A stretch of DNA of 64,000 nucleotides, taken from contig CABIYF010000005.1 of the NCBI GenBank assembly GCA_902362875.1, positions 1-64,000 of the forward strand, read 5' to 3'. Within the stretch, counting starts at the first letter, position 1. Each line of letters starts with the position of its first letter. Source of the stretch: Eubacteriaceae bacterium. GTDB taxonomy: Bacteria > Bacillota > Clostridia > Lachnospirales > Lachnospiraceae. The notes below the pieces were generated by a model that worked only from the letters and a program-made list of their open reading frames with translations, made no database searches and had not been told where the DNA came from. This document shows, piece after piece, positions 8,667 through 17,115 of the stretch. A program made the translations under genes and the position numbers.

Positions 8667-11600
8667 ATGTCTGATACGACAAAAAGAAAAAAACCAAATA
8701 TGATCCATATAGGCATCGGTATTTTGACGGTACTTTTAGTGGTCTTTATCGTCATCCTGATGCAGTTGGTTTCAAACATTCAGGGAACAGCCCGCATTGT
8801 AAATTATGCAGGATTAATAAGGGGAGAAACACAAAGGATCATTAAGTTAGAGAATTCTGGACAGCGAGAAGATGAGATGATCAAGGAAGTGCAGTCCTTT
8901 ATCGAAGGTCTGCGGCATGGCAATGACCGATTAAAACTCGTACGGTTAAAGGACGATGATTTTCAGGATAAGATGAAGGAACTGGATGAATATTTTACTT
9001 CCTTACACAAAGAAATTTATCGTGTGCGGACGGTCGGCTATGAGTATACAGATATCATTTCAAAGAGCGAGAGATTCTTTAAGATCTGTGATGAGGCAAC
9101 AGATTTTGCGGAAGTATATGCACAGAGAAAAGCAACATCATTAGCAACTCTTGAGAAATTCATCACAGCAGATATCGTTGTATTGATGCTGCTGATCGGA
9201 TATGAGTTTATCAAAGCGGTCCGTTTTGCGGCGATGAACCGTATATTGCAGCATAAAGCTTATTTAGATAATGCAACAGGACTTCCGAATAAGAATAAAT
9301 GCGAAGAAATATTAGGTGAACTGAATCCACCAGAGGATATTACCGTATGCAGTTTTGACCTTAATAATCTCCGCCGGATCAACGATAGTATGGGACATGA
9401 TGCAGGAGATGCATATATTTACCGGTTTGCTGTTTGTCTGCAATCTTTCATACCGCCGGAACATTTTGTCGGAAGAATTGGGGGAGACGAATTTATCGCA
9501 GTGCTGCAGGGGCTTGATGAACAAGCGGTAAGAAAGCTATTTGAAGATCTTCGCAAAGATATAGCAGCAGAATCCAAAGAACATCGAGAGATTCCGTTAA
9601 GTTATGCAGCAGGTTTTGCTATGGCAAGTGCTTATCCTGGCAAAACAATGAGAGAATTATTCAATGATGCAGATAAAAATATGTACATGAATAAAAACCA
9701 TGTGAAACGGGAAGAAGCACTTGAAGAGAAGCGGTTGAATTATCAATTATTAAAACTGCTGAATCAACATGGAAAGAACTTTTTAGACTGTTTATATTGT
9801 GATGCTAAGCTGGATACATATCGTGTGATCCGTTCCAGCGAAAACTTTTTTTTAGCTTTAGATGGTGCGTATTCTAGTGCAGTAGAGCAGATCGTACAGG
9901 AAAAGATTGGGAAAGATGAGCAGAAGAACATTCGGGAAAGTCTTCAGATCACAAGGCTTCAAGAGAAGATGAAGGAGAAACAGGATGTACAGGAATATCA
10001 ATATGATATGCAGGAAGAAGGATTCTATAAGCGTATGACATTGATCCCAGTTGACTGGGATGAAGATAAGAAATTACATCATTTTCTTCTGGCATTTGAA
10101 ATGATCCAAAAAGGAGCTGACAATCAGACAGGGGCCAGAGAACAGTTACAGATTTATTACGAACAGTTAAAACAATCAATCATTGAAAATGACAGTTATG
10201 TCGATGCACTTTTGGAATTATCCGATGTGATCTATACGGTCAATCTAAAGACAGACATTCTGGAGAGAAATATTATTCTAAAGGGAAAAGAGCAAAAGAA
10301 CAAAGAGTTGTTTCTTGATTATCCATTACCATGTGATTATCAGGATTACTGTGCAGAATATGAGAAAAAAGTCACGAAGGAGACAAAAGCAGAGTATAAC
10401 ATGACAAATGATACGAAAAAACTGCTGGAGAGATACAAAAATGGTGACACAAACATTTCTGTGGAATATTGCTTTCATGAAGATGATGGAAGTATTCGCT
10501 GGGTACAAAAAACAATCCTTATGACACAGATCGTGGTATACGATGAAGAAACAATGAGCGAGATTCCGACAGTTTATGCGATTACGCTCTTACAGGATAC
10601 GTCGCAAAGACATAAACAAGAAGAATTAGAACACGCACGTTTACAGGCAGCATTTGACGAAATGCGTTCAGCAAGTCAGGCGAAGACCGATTTCTTAAGC
10701 CGTATGAGCCATGATATCAGAACACCATTAAATGGAATCATTGGACTTCTAAATATCAATGAAAAACATTTCGATGATCAGAAACTGGTATTAGAGAATC
10801 ATAAGAAAATGGAAACTGCTGCCAAACATCTGCTTTCTCTGATCAACGATGTCTTGCAGATGAGTAAGATTGAGGAAGGTCAGATCACACTGGCACACCA
10901 AGAGATTACTGTGAAGAAACTGATGCGGGAAGTTGAAACGATGATCGGAGAGCGAGTTGTAGAGGCAGGAATCCGATGGAACTATGAAGAAGATAACACA
11001 GATGACAGATATCCATATGTATATGCAAGCCCTTTGCATCTTCGTCAGATCTTATTGAACATTTATGGAAACTGTATTAAATATAATCATCCGGGTGGAA
11101 CTATTTCTACAAAGATAGAACGAATGGATGTTCATGATAAGATCTGTACGTATCGTTGGACGATCAAAGACACGGGAATTGGTATCAGTAAAGATTATAT
11201 TGATCATATTTTTGAGCCATTTTCACAGGAAAAGACCGATGCCCGAAGTGTATACCAAGGGACTGGGCTTGGAATGTCGATCGTCAAGGGACTGGTAGAA
11301 CAGATGCACGGAGAGATCAAAGTAACAAGCGAGAAAGGAATGGGATCTACCTTTGTGATCACGATTCCATTTGAAATCGCACAGAAGAAAGAACAGCCAG
11401 TGGATGAGAAGATGGTGGAGCAAGCAGATATTCGTGGTTTAAACTTATTAGTTGCCGAGGATAATCAATTGAATGCAGAGATTATACAGACACTTCTGAC
11501 AGATGATGGAGCTAATGTCACTGTTGTGGAAGATGGACAACAGGCAGTGGATCAATTTAAGAATGTTCCACAAGGAACATTTGATGCGATATTAATGGAT

Positions 11601-11834
11601 ATTATGATGCCGGTTATGGATGGATTGATAGCGACCAAGGAGATTCGATCCATCAAACGAGACGATGCAGCACAGATACCGATCATCGCTATGACAGCAA
11701 ATGCATTTGAAGAAGATGCAAAGAAATGTTTTGCAGCAGGGATGAATGCACACTTAGTGAAACCATTTCAGATTGATGAGGTTGAAAAAACATTAGTACA
11801 ATGTATTCACAAGAGTATGATGAAAGAAAATTAA
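8667..11834 (+). CDS. GGDEF, histidine kinase and receiver fusion protein
   Basis: A 1055-residue sensor. Two membrane helices (about 13-35 and 168-185) bracket an extracytoplasmic helical region. A diguanylate cyclase domain follows (ATGLPNKN, then IGGDEF near residue 272, with the motif intact), then a linker or PAS-like region, a HisKA domain with His near 682 ([12 protein letters not shown]), an HATPase domain (GTGLGMSIVKGLVEQM) and a C-terminal receiver with Asp near 978 (ILMDIMMPVMDG). One chain could therefore both make cyclic-di-GMP and relay phosphate. No output regulator is adjacent. GGGGAGA precedes the ATG. It may be read through from the HAD gene 29 bases upstream. Confidence 0.85.
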   Translation: MSDTTKRKKPNMIHIGIGILTVLLVVFIVILMQLVSNIQGTARIVNYAGLIRGETQRIIKLENSGQREDEMIKEVQSFIEGLRHGNDRLKLVRLKDDDFQDKMKELDEYFTSLHKEIYRVRTVGYEYTDIISKSERFFKICDEATDFAEVYAQRKATSLATLEKFITADIVVLMLLIGYEFIKAVRFAAMNRILQHKAYLDNATGLPNKNKCEEILGELNPPEDITVCSFDLNNLRRINDSMGHDAGDAYIYRFAVCLQSFIPPEHFVGRIGGDEFIAVLQGLDEQAVRKLFEDLRKDIAAESKEHREIPLSYAAGFAMASAYPGKTMRELFNDADKNMYMNKNHVKREEALEEKRLNYQLLKLLNQHGKNFLDCLYCDAKLDTYRVIRSSENFFLALDGAYSSAVEQIVQEKIGKDEQKNIRESLQITRLQEKMKEKQDVQEYQYDMQEEGFYKRMTLIPVDWDEDKKLHHFLLAFEMIQKGADNQTGAREQLQIYYEQLKQSIIENDSYVDALLELSDVIYTVNLKTDILERNIILKGKEQKNKELFLDYPLPCDYQDYCAEYEKKVTKETKAEYNMTNDTKKLLERYKNGDTNISVEYCFHEDDGSIRWVQKTILMTQIVVYDEETMSEIPTVYAITLLQDTSQRHKQEELEHARLQAAFDEMRSASQAKTDFLSRMSHDIRTPLNGIIGLLNINEKHFDDQKLVLENHKKMETAAKHLLSLINDVLQMSKIEEGQITLAHQEITVKKLMREVETMIGERVVEAGIRWNYEEDNTDDRYPYVYASPLHLRQILLNIYGNCIKYNHPGGTISTKIERMDVHDKICTYRWTIKDTGIGISKDYIDHIFEPFSQEKTDARSVYQGTGLGMSIVKGLVEQMHGEIKVTSEKGMGSTFVITIPFEIAQKKEQPVDEKMVEQADIRGLNLLVAEDNQLNAEIIQTLLTDDGANVTVVEDGQQAVDQFKNVPQGTFDAILMDIMMPVMDGLIATKEIRSIKRDDAAQIPIIAMTANAFEEDAKKCFAAGMNAHLVKPFQIDEVEKTLVQCIHKSMMKEN

Positions 11835-11871
11835 ATTTAAGGAGGAAAAACATATCCTTATGCAAAACACA

Positions 11872-12132
11872 TTGCATTAATGGAAAGTGGATTATTTACT
11901 GAAATGGTGTTAATTGATGCTGATAAGAATCGTGCAGAAGGAGAGGCATTAGATATTTGCTCATGGACTCCCGTTTGCCAGACCAATGAAGATCAAAGTA
12001 CTATCTTATATCATTCAGGCATTCCGCTATCTTGCATAAAATGAATTAAAAGCAGTCTCTGATGAGATCTGTGGAGATGTTGCAGACGATGGAATTTATC
12101 ATTATTGTTTAGAAAACGGTTTGATCAAATAA
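11872..12132 (+). pseudogene. Mosaic of ldh, PLD and HAD gene fragments
   Basis: Three remnants are joined head to tail. Bases about 11872-11985 resemble ldh codons ALMESGLFTEM through ALDI, with one inserted T. Bases about 11987-12040 resemble the last codons of the phospholipase D gene (VLSYIIQAFRYLA, stop). Bases about 12048-12132 resemble the last codons of the Cof HAD gene (DDGIYHYCLENGLIK, stop). Each differs from the intact relative in this window at many silent sites, so these are not fresh copies. The first joint lies in a shared ATGA-GATCAAAGT stretch, suggesting deletion at microhomology. No open product remains. Confidence 0.8.
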
Positions 12133-12166
12133 AATATTTGGAAATAGTGTTGTCAAAATAGAAGAA

Positions 12167-12220
12167 AAGAACAAACGTAAATTCAACGAAAAAGAGGATT
12201 TACGCTTGTTCTTTTTTCTT
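12167..12220 (+). terminator. Terminator
   Basis: GAACAAACGTAAAT pairs with ATTTACGCTTGTTC and is followed by TTTTTT. It probably ended the gene whose tail survives just upstream. Confidence 0.75.
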
Positions 12221-12230
12221 TTACAGAAAA

Positions 12231-12297
12231 TTTTAATGTAACTATTGACATTACATTAAAAGACTGTTATATTTTTAATGTAATGTCAATAGTTACA
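12231..12297 (+). promoter_or_regulatory. Promoter embedded in a double palindromic operator
   Basis: TTGACA (12245-12250), a 17-base spacer and TATATT (12268-12273) form a near-ideal promoter. It sits in a perfect 25-base inverted repeat (12237-12261 and 12273-12297). The repeat unit TTTTAATGTAA-N9-TTACATTAAAA occurs complete over the -35 box (12231-12261), and a half-degenerate copy begins at 12273 just after the -10. This is the layout of a repressor binding two sites around its promoter. No regulator gene is adjacent. It should drive the ferredoxin-ABC importer operon starting at 12353. Confidence 0.75.
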
Positions 12298-12352
12298 ACA
12301 AAAAGAAAGAGATGTACATACAACAAAAATTTAAATAAAAAGGGGAAAAATC

Positions 12353-12955
12353 ATGAATGCACAAAAATGTCTGGAAATATTAAGAGAGATCAAAGATGTA
12401 TCCTTTGCCACTGTCGATGAGAAAGGCCTTCCACAGATCCGTATTATCGATGTCATGATCGTGGAAGATGAGAAATTATATTTTTGTACTGCGAGAGGAA
12501 AAGATTTTTATCGACAGTTATTAAGAGATGATCATGTAGCAGTCAGTGCCATGAATACAAAATGGCAGATGGTAAGACTAAGTGGAACAGCAAATAAATT
12601 AGAAGATCAAAAACACTGGATCGACCGGATCTTTACCGAGAATCCATCGATGAATTCCGTTTATCCAGATGATAGCAGATACGTGTTAGAAGCATTTTGT
12701 ATTCAGAACGGAGAAGTTGAATTTTTTGATCTTGGGCAGGAACCAATCGTAAGAGAAAGTTTTGGAATTGGAAAAGAAGGAGCAAAAGAAGCCGGATTTT
12801 ATATCACAAATGACTGCATTCAATGTGGAGTATGTGAAAAAGTCTGTCCACAGAAATGTATCAAAAAATATAAGATCGATCAGACGCACTGTATTCACTG
12901 TGGATTATGTCAGGAGAAATGCCCAGTAGGTGCCGTCAAAAGAAAAGGAGAGTAA
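12353..12955 (+). CDS. Flavin-binding split-barrel protein with 2[4Fe-4S] ferredoxin domain
   Basis: 200 residues. The first about 130 residues match the pyridoxamine-phosphate-oxidase-like split barrel that binds FMN or F420 (FATVDEKGLPQIRIID). The last 60 carry two CxxCxxCxxxCP clusters (CIQCGVCEKVCP and CIHCGLCQEKCP). Such fusions pass electrons between ferredoxin clusters and a bound flavin; the substrate is unknown. It is the first gene of the operon, with AAAAGGGG before the ATG, and the ABC permease starts three bases after its stop. Confidence 0.75.
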   Translation: MNAQKCLEILREIKDVSFATVDEKGLPQIRIIDVMIVEDEKLYFCTARGKDFYRQLLRDDHVAVSAMNTKWQMVRLSGTANKLEDQKHWIDRIFTENPSMNSVYPDDSRYVLEAFCIQNGEVEFFDLGQEPIVRESFGIGKEGAKEAGFYITNDCIQCGVCEKVCPQKCIKKYKIDQTHCIHCGLCQEKCPVGAVKRKGE

Positions 12956-12958
12956 GTT

Positions 12959-14497
12959 ATGTTACAGTCAGTATGGACAACATTTCTAACAGAAAAAACT
13001 TTATTTATAAAACTGTTGATCGAACATATCGAGATTTCGATGATCGCCATTTTAATCGCAATTATCATTGGTGGGATTACTGGAATCCTGATCAGCGAGT
13101 TTGAGAAATCAGCGAAAATAACCTTGGGAGTGATCAATTTCCTATATACGATTCCATCCATTTCCATGCTCGGATTTTTAATCCCATTTTCAGGCGTTGG
13201 AAATGCGACAGCAGTGATCGCATTAACGATTTATGCATTGCTTCCGATGGTGAGAAGTACTCATACAGGAATCAAGCAGATAGACCCATTACTGTTAGAA
13301 GCTGCCGAGGGAATGGGAAGTACGAGATGGCAGATTCTGTATAAGATTAAATTACCACTGGCAATGCCAGTGATCTTATCAGGAATCCGAAACATGGTTG
13401 TTATGACGATTGCACTCGCAGGTATCGCTTCCTTCATTGGAGCAGGCGGACTTGGAGTGGCGATTTACCGTGGAATCACGACAAACAACACAGCGATGAC
13501 GATGGCAGGAAGTCTTTTAATCGCTCTGTTAGCTTTGTTTATGGATCTTTTTCTTGGAATTGTTGAAAAAAGACTGGCAAAGAAAAGCAAAAAGGCAAAA
13601 AAACATCATCGTATTGTGGTAGGAGTTGCACTTGTATTATGTGTCTGCATAATCGGTGTCATGGAATTTCCAGCAAAGAAACAAGATACGATCCACATTG
13701 CAACCAAACCAATGACGGAGCAGTATATTTTGGGAGAAATGTTAAATCTTCTGATAAAACAAGATACAGACCTTAATGTAGAGCTTACTCAGGGAGTTGG
13801 TGGAGGAACATCGAATATTCAGCCAGGGATGGAAAGTAAGAAATTCGACATTTACCCAGAATACACAGGAACCGGATGGAATATGGTACTGAAAAAAGAT
13901 GGACTATATACAGAAGATTTCTTTGATAAGATGCAAAACGAGTACAAAAAATCTTTAAAGATGCAATGGTATGGAATGTATGGATTTAACAATACCTACG
14001 GTCTGGTTGTGCGAAAAGAGATCGCACAGAAATATCATTTAAAAACATATTCAGACCTTAAGAATATCGCAGATCAGTTAATTTTTGGGGCAGAGTATGA
14101 TTTCTTTGAGAGAGAAGACGGATACAATGCACTTTGCAAAGCATATGATCTGAAGTTTAAAAAGACGATGGATATGGATATTGGACTCAAATACAAAGCA
14201 ATCAATCAAGGAAAGATCGATGTGATGGTAATCTTTACAACCGATGGACAGCTTTCTGTTTCTGATGTGACAGTATTAAAAGATGATAAACAATTTTATC
14301 CATCGTATCTTTGTGGAAATGTGATTCGAAATGAAGTCTTGGAAAAACATCCGGAATTAAAGAAGGTATTTAAAAAACTAGAAGGAAAGATCACAGATCA
14401 GGATATGGCACAGATGAACTATCTGGTAGAAAGCAAGGGGCAGAAACCAAAAGAAACAGCACGTACATTTTTAAGAAAGAAAGGTCTTTTAAAATAA
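12959..14497 (+). CDS. Fused ABC permease and substrate-binding protein (OpuC/EgtU-like)
   Basis: 512 residues. Residues about 15-215 are a BPD_transp_1 permease with the EAA-type loop (EAAEGMGSTRWQILYKIKLP). After one more TM helix (about 218-238), residues about 240-512 form an OpuAC-type binding domain (GGGTSNIQP, then YPEYTGTGW). Permease plus binding-domain fusions occur in osmolyte importers and in the EgtU ergothioneine importer; the sequence alone does not decide between glycine betaine, choline and ergothioneine. The tethered binding domain faces outside. The ATPase gene follows 13 bases later. Confidence 0.8.
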   Translation: MLQSVWTTFLTEKTLFIKLLIEHIEISMIAILIAIIIGGITGILISEFEKSAKITLGVINFLYTIPSISMLGFLIPFSGVGNATAVIALTIYALLPMVRSTHTGIKQIDPLLLEAAEGMGSTRWQILYKIKLPLAMPVILSGIRNMVVMTIALAGIASFIGAGGLGVAIYRGITTNNTAMTMAGSLLIALLALFMDLFLGIVEKRLAKKSKKAKKHHRIVVGVALVLCVCIIGVMEFPAKKQDTIHIATKPMTEQYILGEMLNLLIKQDTDLNVELTQGVGGGTSNIQPGMESKKFDIYPEYTGTGWNMVLKKDGLYTEDFFDKMQNEYKKSLKMQWYGMYGFNNTYGLVVRKEIAQKYHLKTYSDLKNIADQLIFGAEYDFFEREDGYNALCKAYDLKFKKTMDMDIGLKYKAINQGKIDVMVIFTTDGQLSVSDVTVLKDDKQFYPSYLCGNVIRNEVLEKHPELKKVFKKLEGKITDQDMAQMNYLVESKGQKPKETARTFLRKKGLLK

Positions 14498-14510
14498 AAG
14501 GTGGAAAATA

Positions 14511-15314
14511 ATGAGTACAGCAATCCAATTTGAAGATATCACAAAAGAATATGAAGGAAAAACAATCATAGAGAACTTAAATCTCTCCATTGGACAGGGA
14601 GAATTTGTAACGATTATTGGTTCTTCTGGCTGTGGAAAGACAACGACACTGAAAATGGTGAATGGGCTGATAACGCCAGAGAAAGGAACGATCACGATTC
14701 ATGGGGAAGATATCAAGATAAAAGATATGACAACGTTTCGAAGAACGATCGGATATGCGATTCAGGGCAGTGTCTTATTTCCACATATGAACGTAGAAGA
14801 GAATATTGCGTATGTTCCGAATCTGTTAAATAAAAAAGAAAAGGAAAAAACAAAGGAAGCCGTATCCAAATGGATGAAGATTGTAGGGCTTGAGGGAGAT
14901 ATGAAAGAACGTTATCCTTACGAATTATCCGGCGGGCAGCAGCAAAGAGTCGGAATCGCCAGAGCTTTGGCAGCTTCTCCAGATATTCTGTTGATGGATG
15001 AACCATTTGGAGCAGTGGATGAGATCACAAGAGAGCAGTTACAAAAAGAAATCAAAAGAATCCATGAACAGACAAAGATCACGATTCTTTTTGTGACACA
15101 TGATATATCAGAAGCACTAAAACTTGGAACAAAAGTACTTGTGATGGATCATGGAAAAATAGAACAATATGCTGCACCACAAGAGATTTTAAGCAACCCT
15201 GCAACAGATTTTGTGCAAAAACTGGTAGATAAAGAACGAAGAATCTGCCATCTGCCAGAAGAGAAATTAAAGGACTGTGAATATAGTGAAGCAGCGGTAT
15301 GTGATGTAAGATAA
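14511..15314 (+). CDS. ABC transporter ATPase, OpuCA/EgtV-like
   Basis: 267 residues energising the fused permease encoded upstream. Walker A is GSSGCGKTTT, the signature is LSGGQQQR, Walker B is ILLMDEPFGAVDE, and the switch His is in FVTHD. The protein ends soon after the nucleotide-binding domain, so it lacks the two CBS domains that sense ionic strength in OpuA/OpuCA-type importers. That argues against osmotic gating. GGTGG lies just before the ATG. Confidence 0.85.
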   Translation: MSTAIQFEDITKEYEGKTIIENLNLSIGQGEFVTIIGSSGCGKTTTLKMVNGLITPEKGTITIHGEDIKIKDMTTFRRTIGYAIQGSVLFPHMNVEENIAYVPNLLNKKEKEKTKEAVSKWMKIVGLEGDMKERYPYELSGGQQQRVGIARALAASPDILLMDEPFGAVDEITREQLQKEIKRIHEQTKITILFVTHDISEALKLGTKVLVMDHGKIEQYAAPQEILSNPATDFVQKLVDKERRICHLPEEKLKDCEYSEAAVCDVR

Positions 15315-15454
15315 TGAGTGGTTATTATGAAAGTTGATCAAAAAGGCTTTTTCTTGACTTGTTTTCACGGCTGTCATAAACTAAAAATAGTAACAATTTC
15401 AAAACGAAAGTGGAGAAAATTTAGAAAACGAAGGATATGAGATAGGATAAAGGT

Positions 15455-15985
15455 ATGACGATGCCTAAAATAATGAAATCAATAACAACGGGATGTATTT
15501 TCCTCACATTACTTACAACCATGATCTATCAAGATCATAACAACGGAATTTTCCTCACACTGGCGATCACATTTGGAACGATCACCTATCATTTTGTCAT
15601 GCGGCTTTGGATCGGGTGGCTTGTTAGGATCCTAATGAGAGATAAAGCTGATTATACAAGACAATGGTATCAGCTGCATTCTTGGGAAAGAACATTTTAT
15701 AAAAGAATCAAAATAAAAAAATGGAAAAATAAGATGCCAACTTATCGACCAGAGGATTTTTCGCCCAAAGAACACACCTGGCGTGAAATCGCGCAGACGA
15801 TGTGTCAGTCGGAAGTTGGACATGAATGGATCATCCTATTTAGTTTTCTGCCGATCTTTGCATCGAGATGGTTTGGAGCATTCTGGGTGTTTATGATCAC
15901 ATCAGTATGCTCAGCTGCGTTTGATCTGTTATTTGTGATGATGCAGAGATATAACAGAGATCGGATCATGAGATTGATAAAATAA
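15455..15985 (+). CDS. CrtO-like membrane acyltransferase family protein
   Basis: 176 residues with about four membrane helices (about 8-25, 28-52, 123-142, 145-162). The central loop has the pattern of the glycosyl-4,4'-diaponeurosporenoate acyltransferase family (ERTFYKRIKIKKWKNKMP, then QSEVGHEWI). In staphylococci this enzyme acylates a carotenoid glycoside. No carotenoid genes are visible here, so the substrate must differ or is unknown. The start could be ATG 15455 or 15461; GGATAAAGG precedes it. It is separated from the ABC operon by 140 bases. Confidence 0.6.
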   Translation: MTMPKIMKSITTGCIFLTLLTTMIYQDHNNGIFLTLAITFGTITYHFVMRLWIGWLVRILMRDKADYTRQWYQLHSWERTFYKRIKIKKWKNKMPTYRPEDFSPKEHTWREIAQTMCQSEVGHEWIILFSFLPIFASRWFGAFWVFMITSVCSAAFDLLFVMMQRYNRDRIMRLIK

Positions 15986-16003
15986 AATGAAGGAATGATT
16001 TAT

Positions 16004-16110
16004 ATGGATTTAAGAGTACTACATTATTTTTTAACCGTAGCAAGAGAACAAAGTTTTACGAAAGCTGCCAAACAATTACATATCACACAGCCAACGCTGT
16101 CAAGACAGTT
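16004..16110 (+). pseudogene. LysR regulator, N-terminal remnant
   Basis: The DNA-binding half of a LysR regulator starts at ATG 16004 with an AAGGA site (MDLRVLHYFLTVAREQSF, then ITQPTLSRQ). After about 36 codons it runs without a break into the reading frame of a CMD/cupin gene, giving a 69-residue chimera ending at 16213. A LysR effector-domain piece lies at 34303-34539, also next to a CMD/cupin gene, so an intact LysR-CMD/cupin neighbourhood probably existed. Confidence 0.8.
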
Positions 16111-16382
16111 TGCGCATTTTAATGATGATGTATTATTCGGAGAAAACTGGAATAACAACGATATCGATGTAAAAACAAGAAGTATCATCACAGTCGTAGC
16201 CTTAATTTCGTAGGACAGAGCTATTTAGCATCAGTTTCCACACAACAGGTTGGAGTATTTAACGTGACATTCGAACCAGCATGCAGAAATAACTGGCACA
16301 TTCATCATGCAAAAAATGGTGGTGGACAGATTATCATTTGTGTTGCAGGACGCGGATACTATCAGGAAGAAGGAAAGGAAGA
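16104..16382 (+). pseudogene. CMD/cupin-domain protein remnant
   Basis: Reads FAHFNDDVLFGENWNN to VVALIS, then jumps at about 16210 to a cupin part (QVGVFNVTFEPACRNNWHIH to GRGYYQEEG). Compared with the longer relative at 34924 it lacks the segment between these parts and everything after the Glu-Glu-Gly. It ends where a pyruvate-kinase-like fragment begins. The junctions fall in short shared sequences. Confidence 0.8.
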
Positions 16383-16387
16383 TTCAT

Positions 16388-16567
16388 ATGACAACACAGG
16401 AAACAATCAAAAAAGCAGTTGATTATGCAAAAGAAAATAATATCAAAAATATCGTAGTTGCAACAACGACAGGAGGTAACCTGACATATCTGGAAAATGA
16501 AAAAGATTTACATATCGTCGGAGTTACAAATGTTTACGACCAAGGACAAAACCAAATGCCAGAATAG
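16388..16567 (+). pseudogene. Pyruvate-kinase alpha/beta-like domain fragment, copy 1
   Basis: 59 codons (MTTQETIKKAVDYAKENN, then IVVATTTGG) resemble the start of the stand-alone proteins related to the C-terminal pyruvate kinase domain, which are about 180 residues. The frame stops at TAG right after MPE; a second stop follows four codons on. The copy at 44068 is almost identical but has its own earlier stop. No other genes of a pathway are nearby, and I assign no function. Confidence 0.55.
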
Positions 16568-16598
16568 AAGAGATGCTAAGGGAAAGGATGTAGATATT

Positions 16599-16868
16599 AT
16601 GAATCGAAAGAAGATAGCGATTATTTTATTTATTGTCATGATACTTTCAGAGTTGTTTGCAGGAATCGTATTTCTATTGCCAATCAGTGGATTCTTTATG
16701 TATCCATTCGTATCAGGATTTGCAGTGATCATGGGAATACTTAGTGCGGTGCTTGCAAAAGATTTGATCGTGTTGAGAGTGCTTGCGATTGTGGCAGTTG
16801 TATTTTGTGTGCTTACAATTGGAGCGGATTTGATGATGGTTTTGGAATTTATGGGTGTGATATCTTAG
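16599..16868 (+). CDS. Small membrane protein, copy 1
   Basis: 89 residues with three hydrophobic segments (about 6-27, 33-50, 53-84) and no charged residues inside them. Start ATG 16599 follows GGAAAGGA. I do not recognise the family. The copy at 44279 differs at only about four residues (for example VSGF/VSEF, IVLR/IVVR), and silent changes outnumber replacements, suggesting that both were under selection until recently. Confidence 0.6.
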   Translation: MNRKKIAIILFIVMILSELFAGIVFLLPISGFFMYPFVSGFAVIMGILSAVLAKDLIVLRVLAIVAVVFCVLTIGADLMMVLEFMGVIS

Positions 16869-16989
16869 TTATTAAATAATTTATATAGAAAAGATAATAG
16901 CGGGGTTTTGATAAAATTCAGTTAGTTACGCTCAGCAGGCCATCAGCATATGGAGAATATGAGCTATATTAATTTGTTAATATATTATG

Positions 16990-17018
16990 TTGATTATTCT
17001 TTATATAAATGATAAAAT
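16990..17018 (+). promoter_or_regulatory. Promoter for AlbA-type regulator
   Basis: TTGATT (16990-16995), a 17-base spacer and TAAAAT (17013-17018). The stretch 16869-17115 otherwise shows no gene. Confidence 0.45.
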
Positions 17019-17115
17019 GGTAAAAAATAGAATAAATGAAAAATTTATGGAGATACCATACTAATGAGAGAACATTTTCATTTTATATTGAAAGAATATA
17101 AGAAGGTGAATTGCC

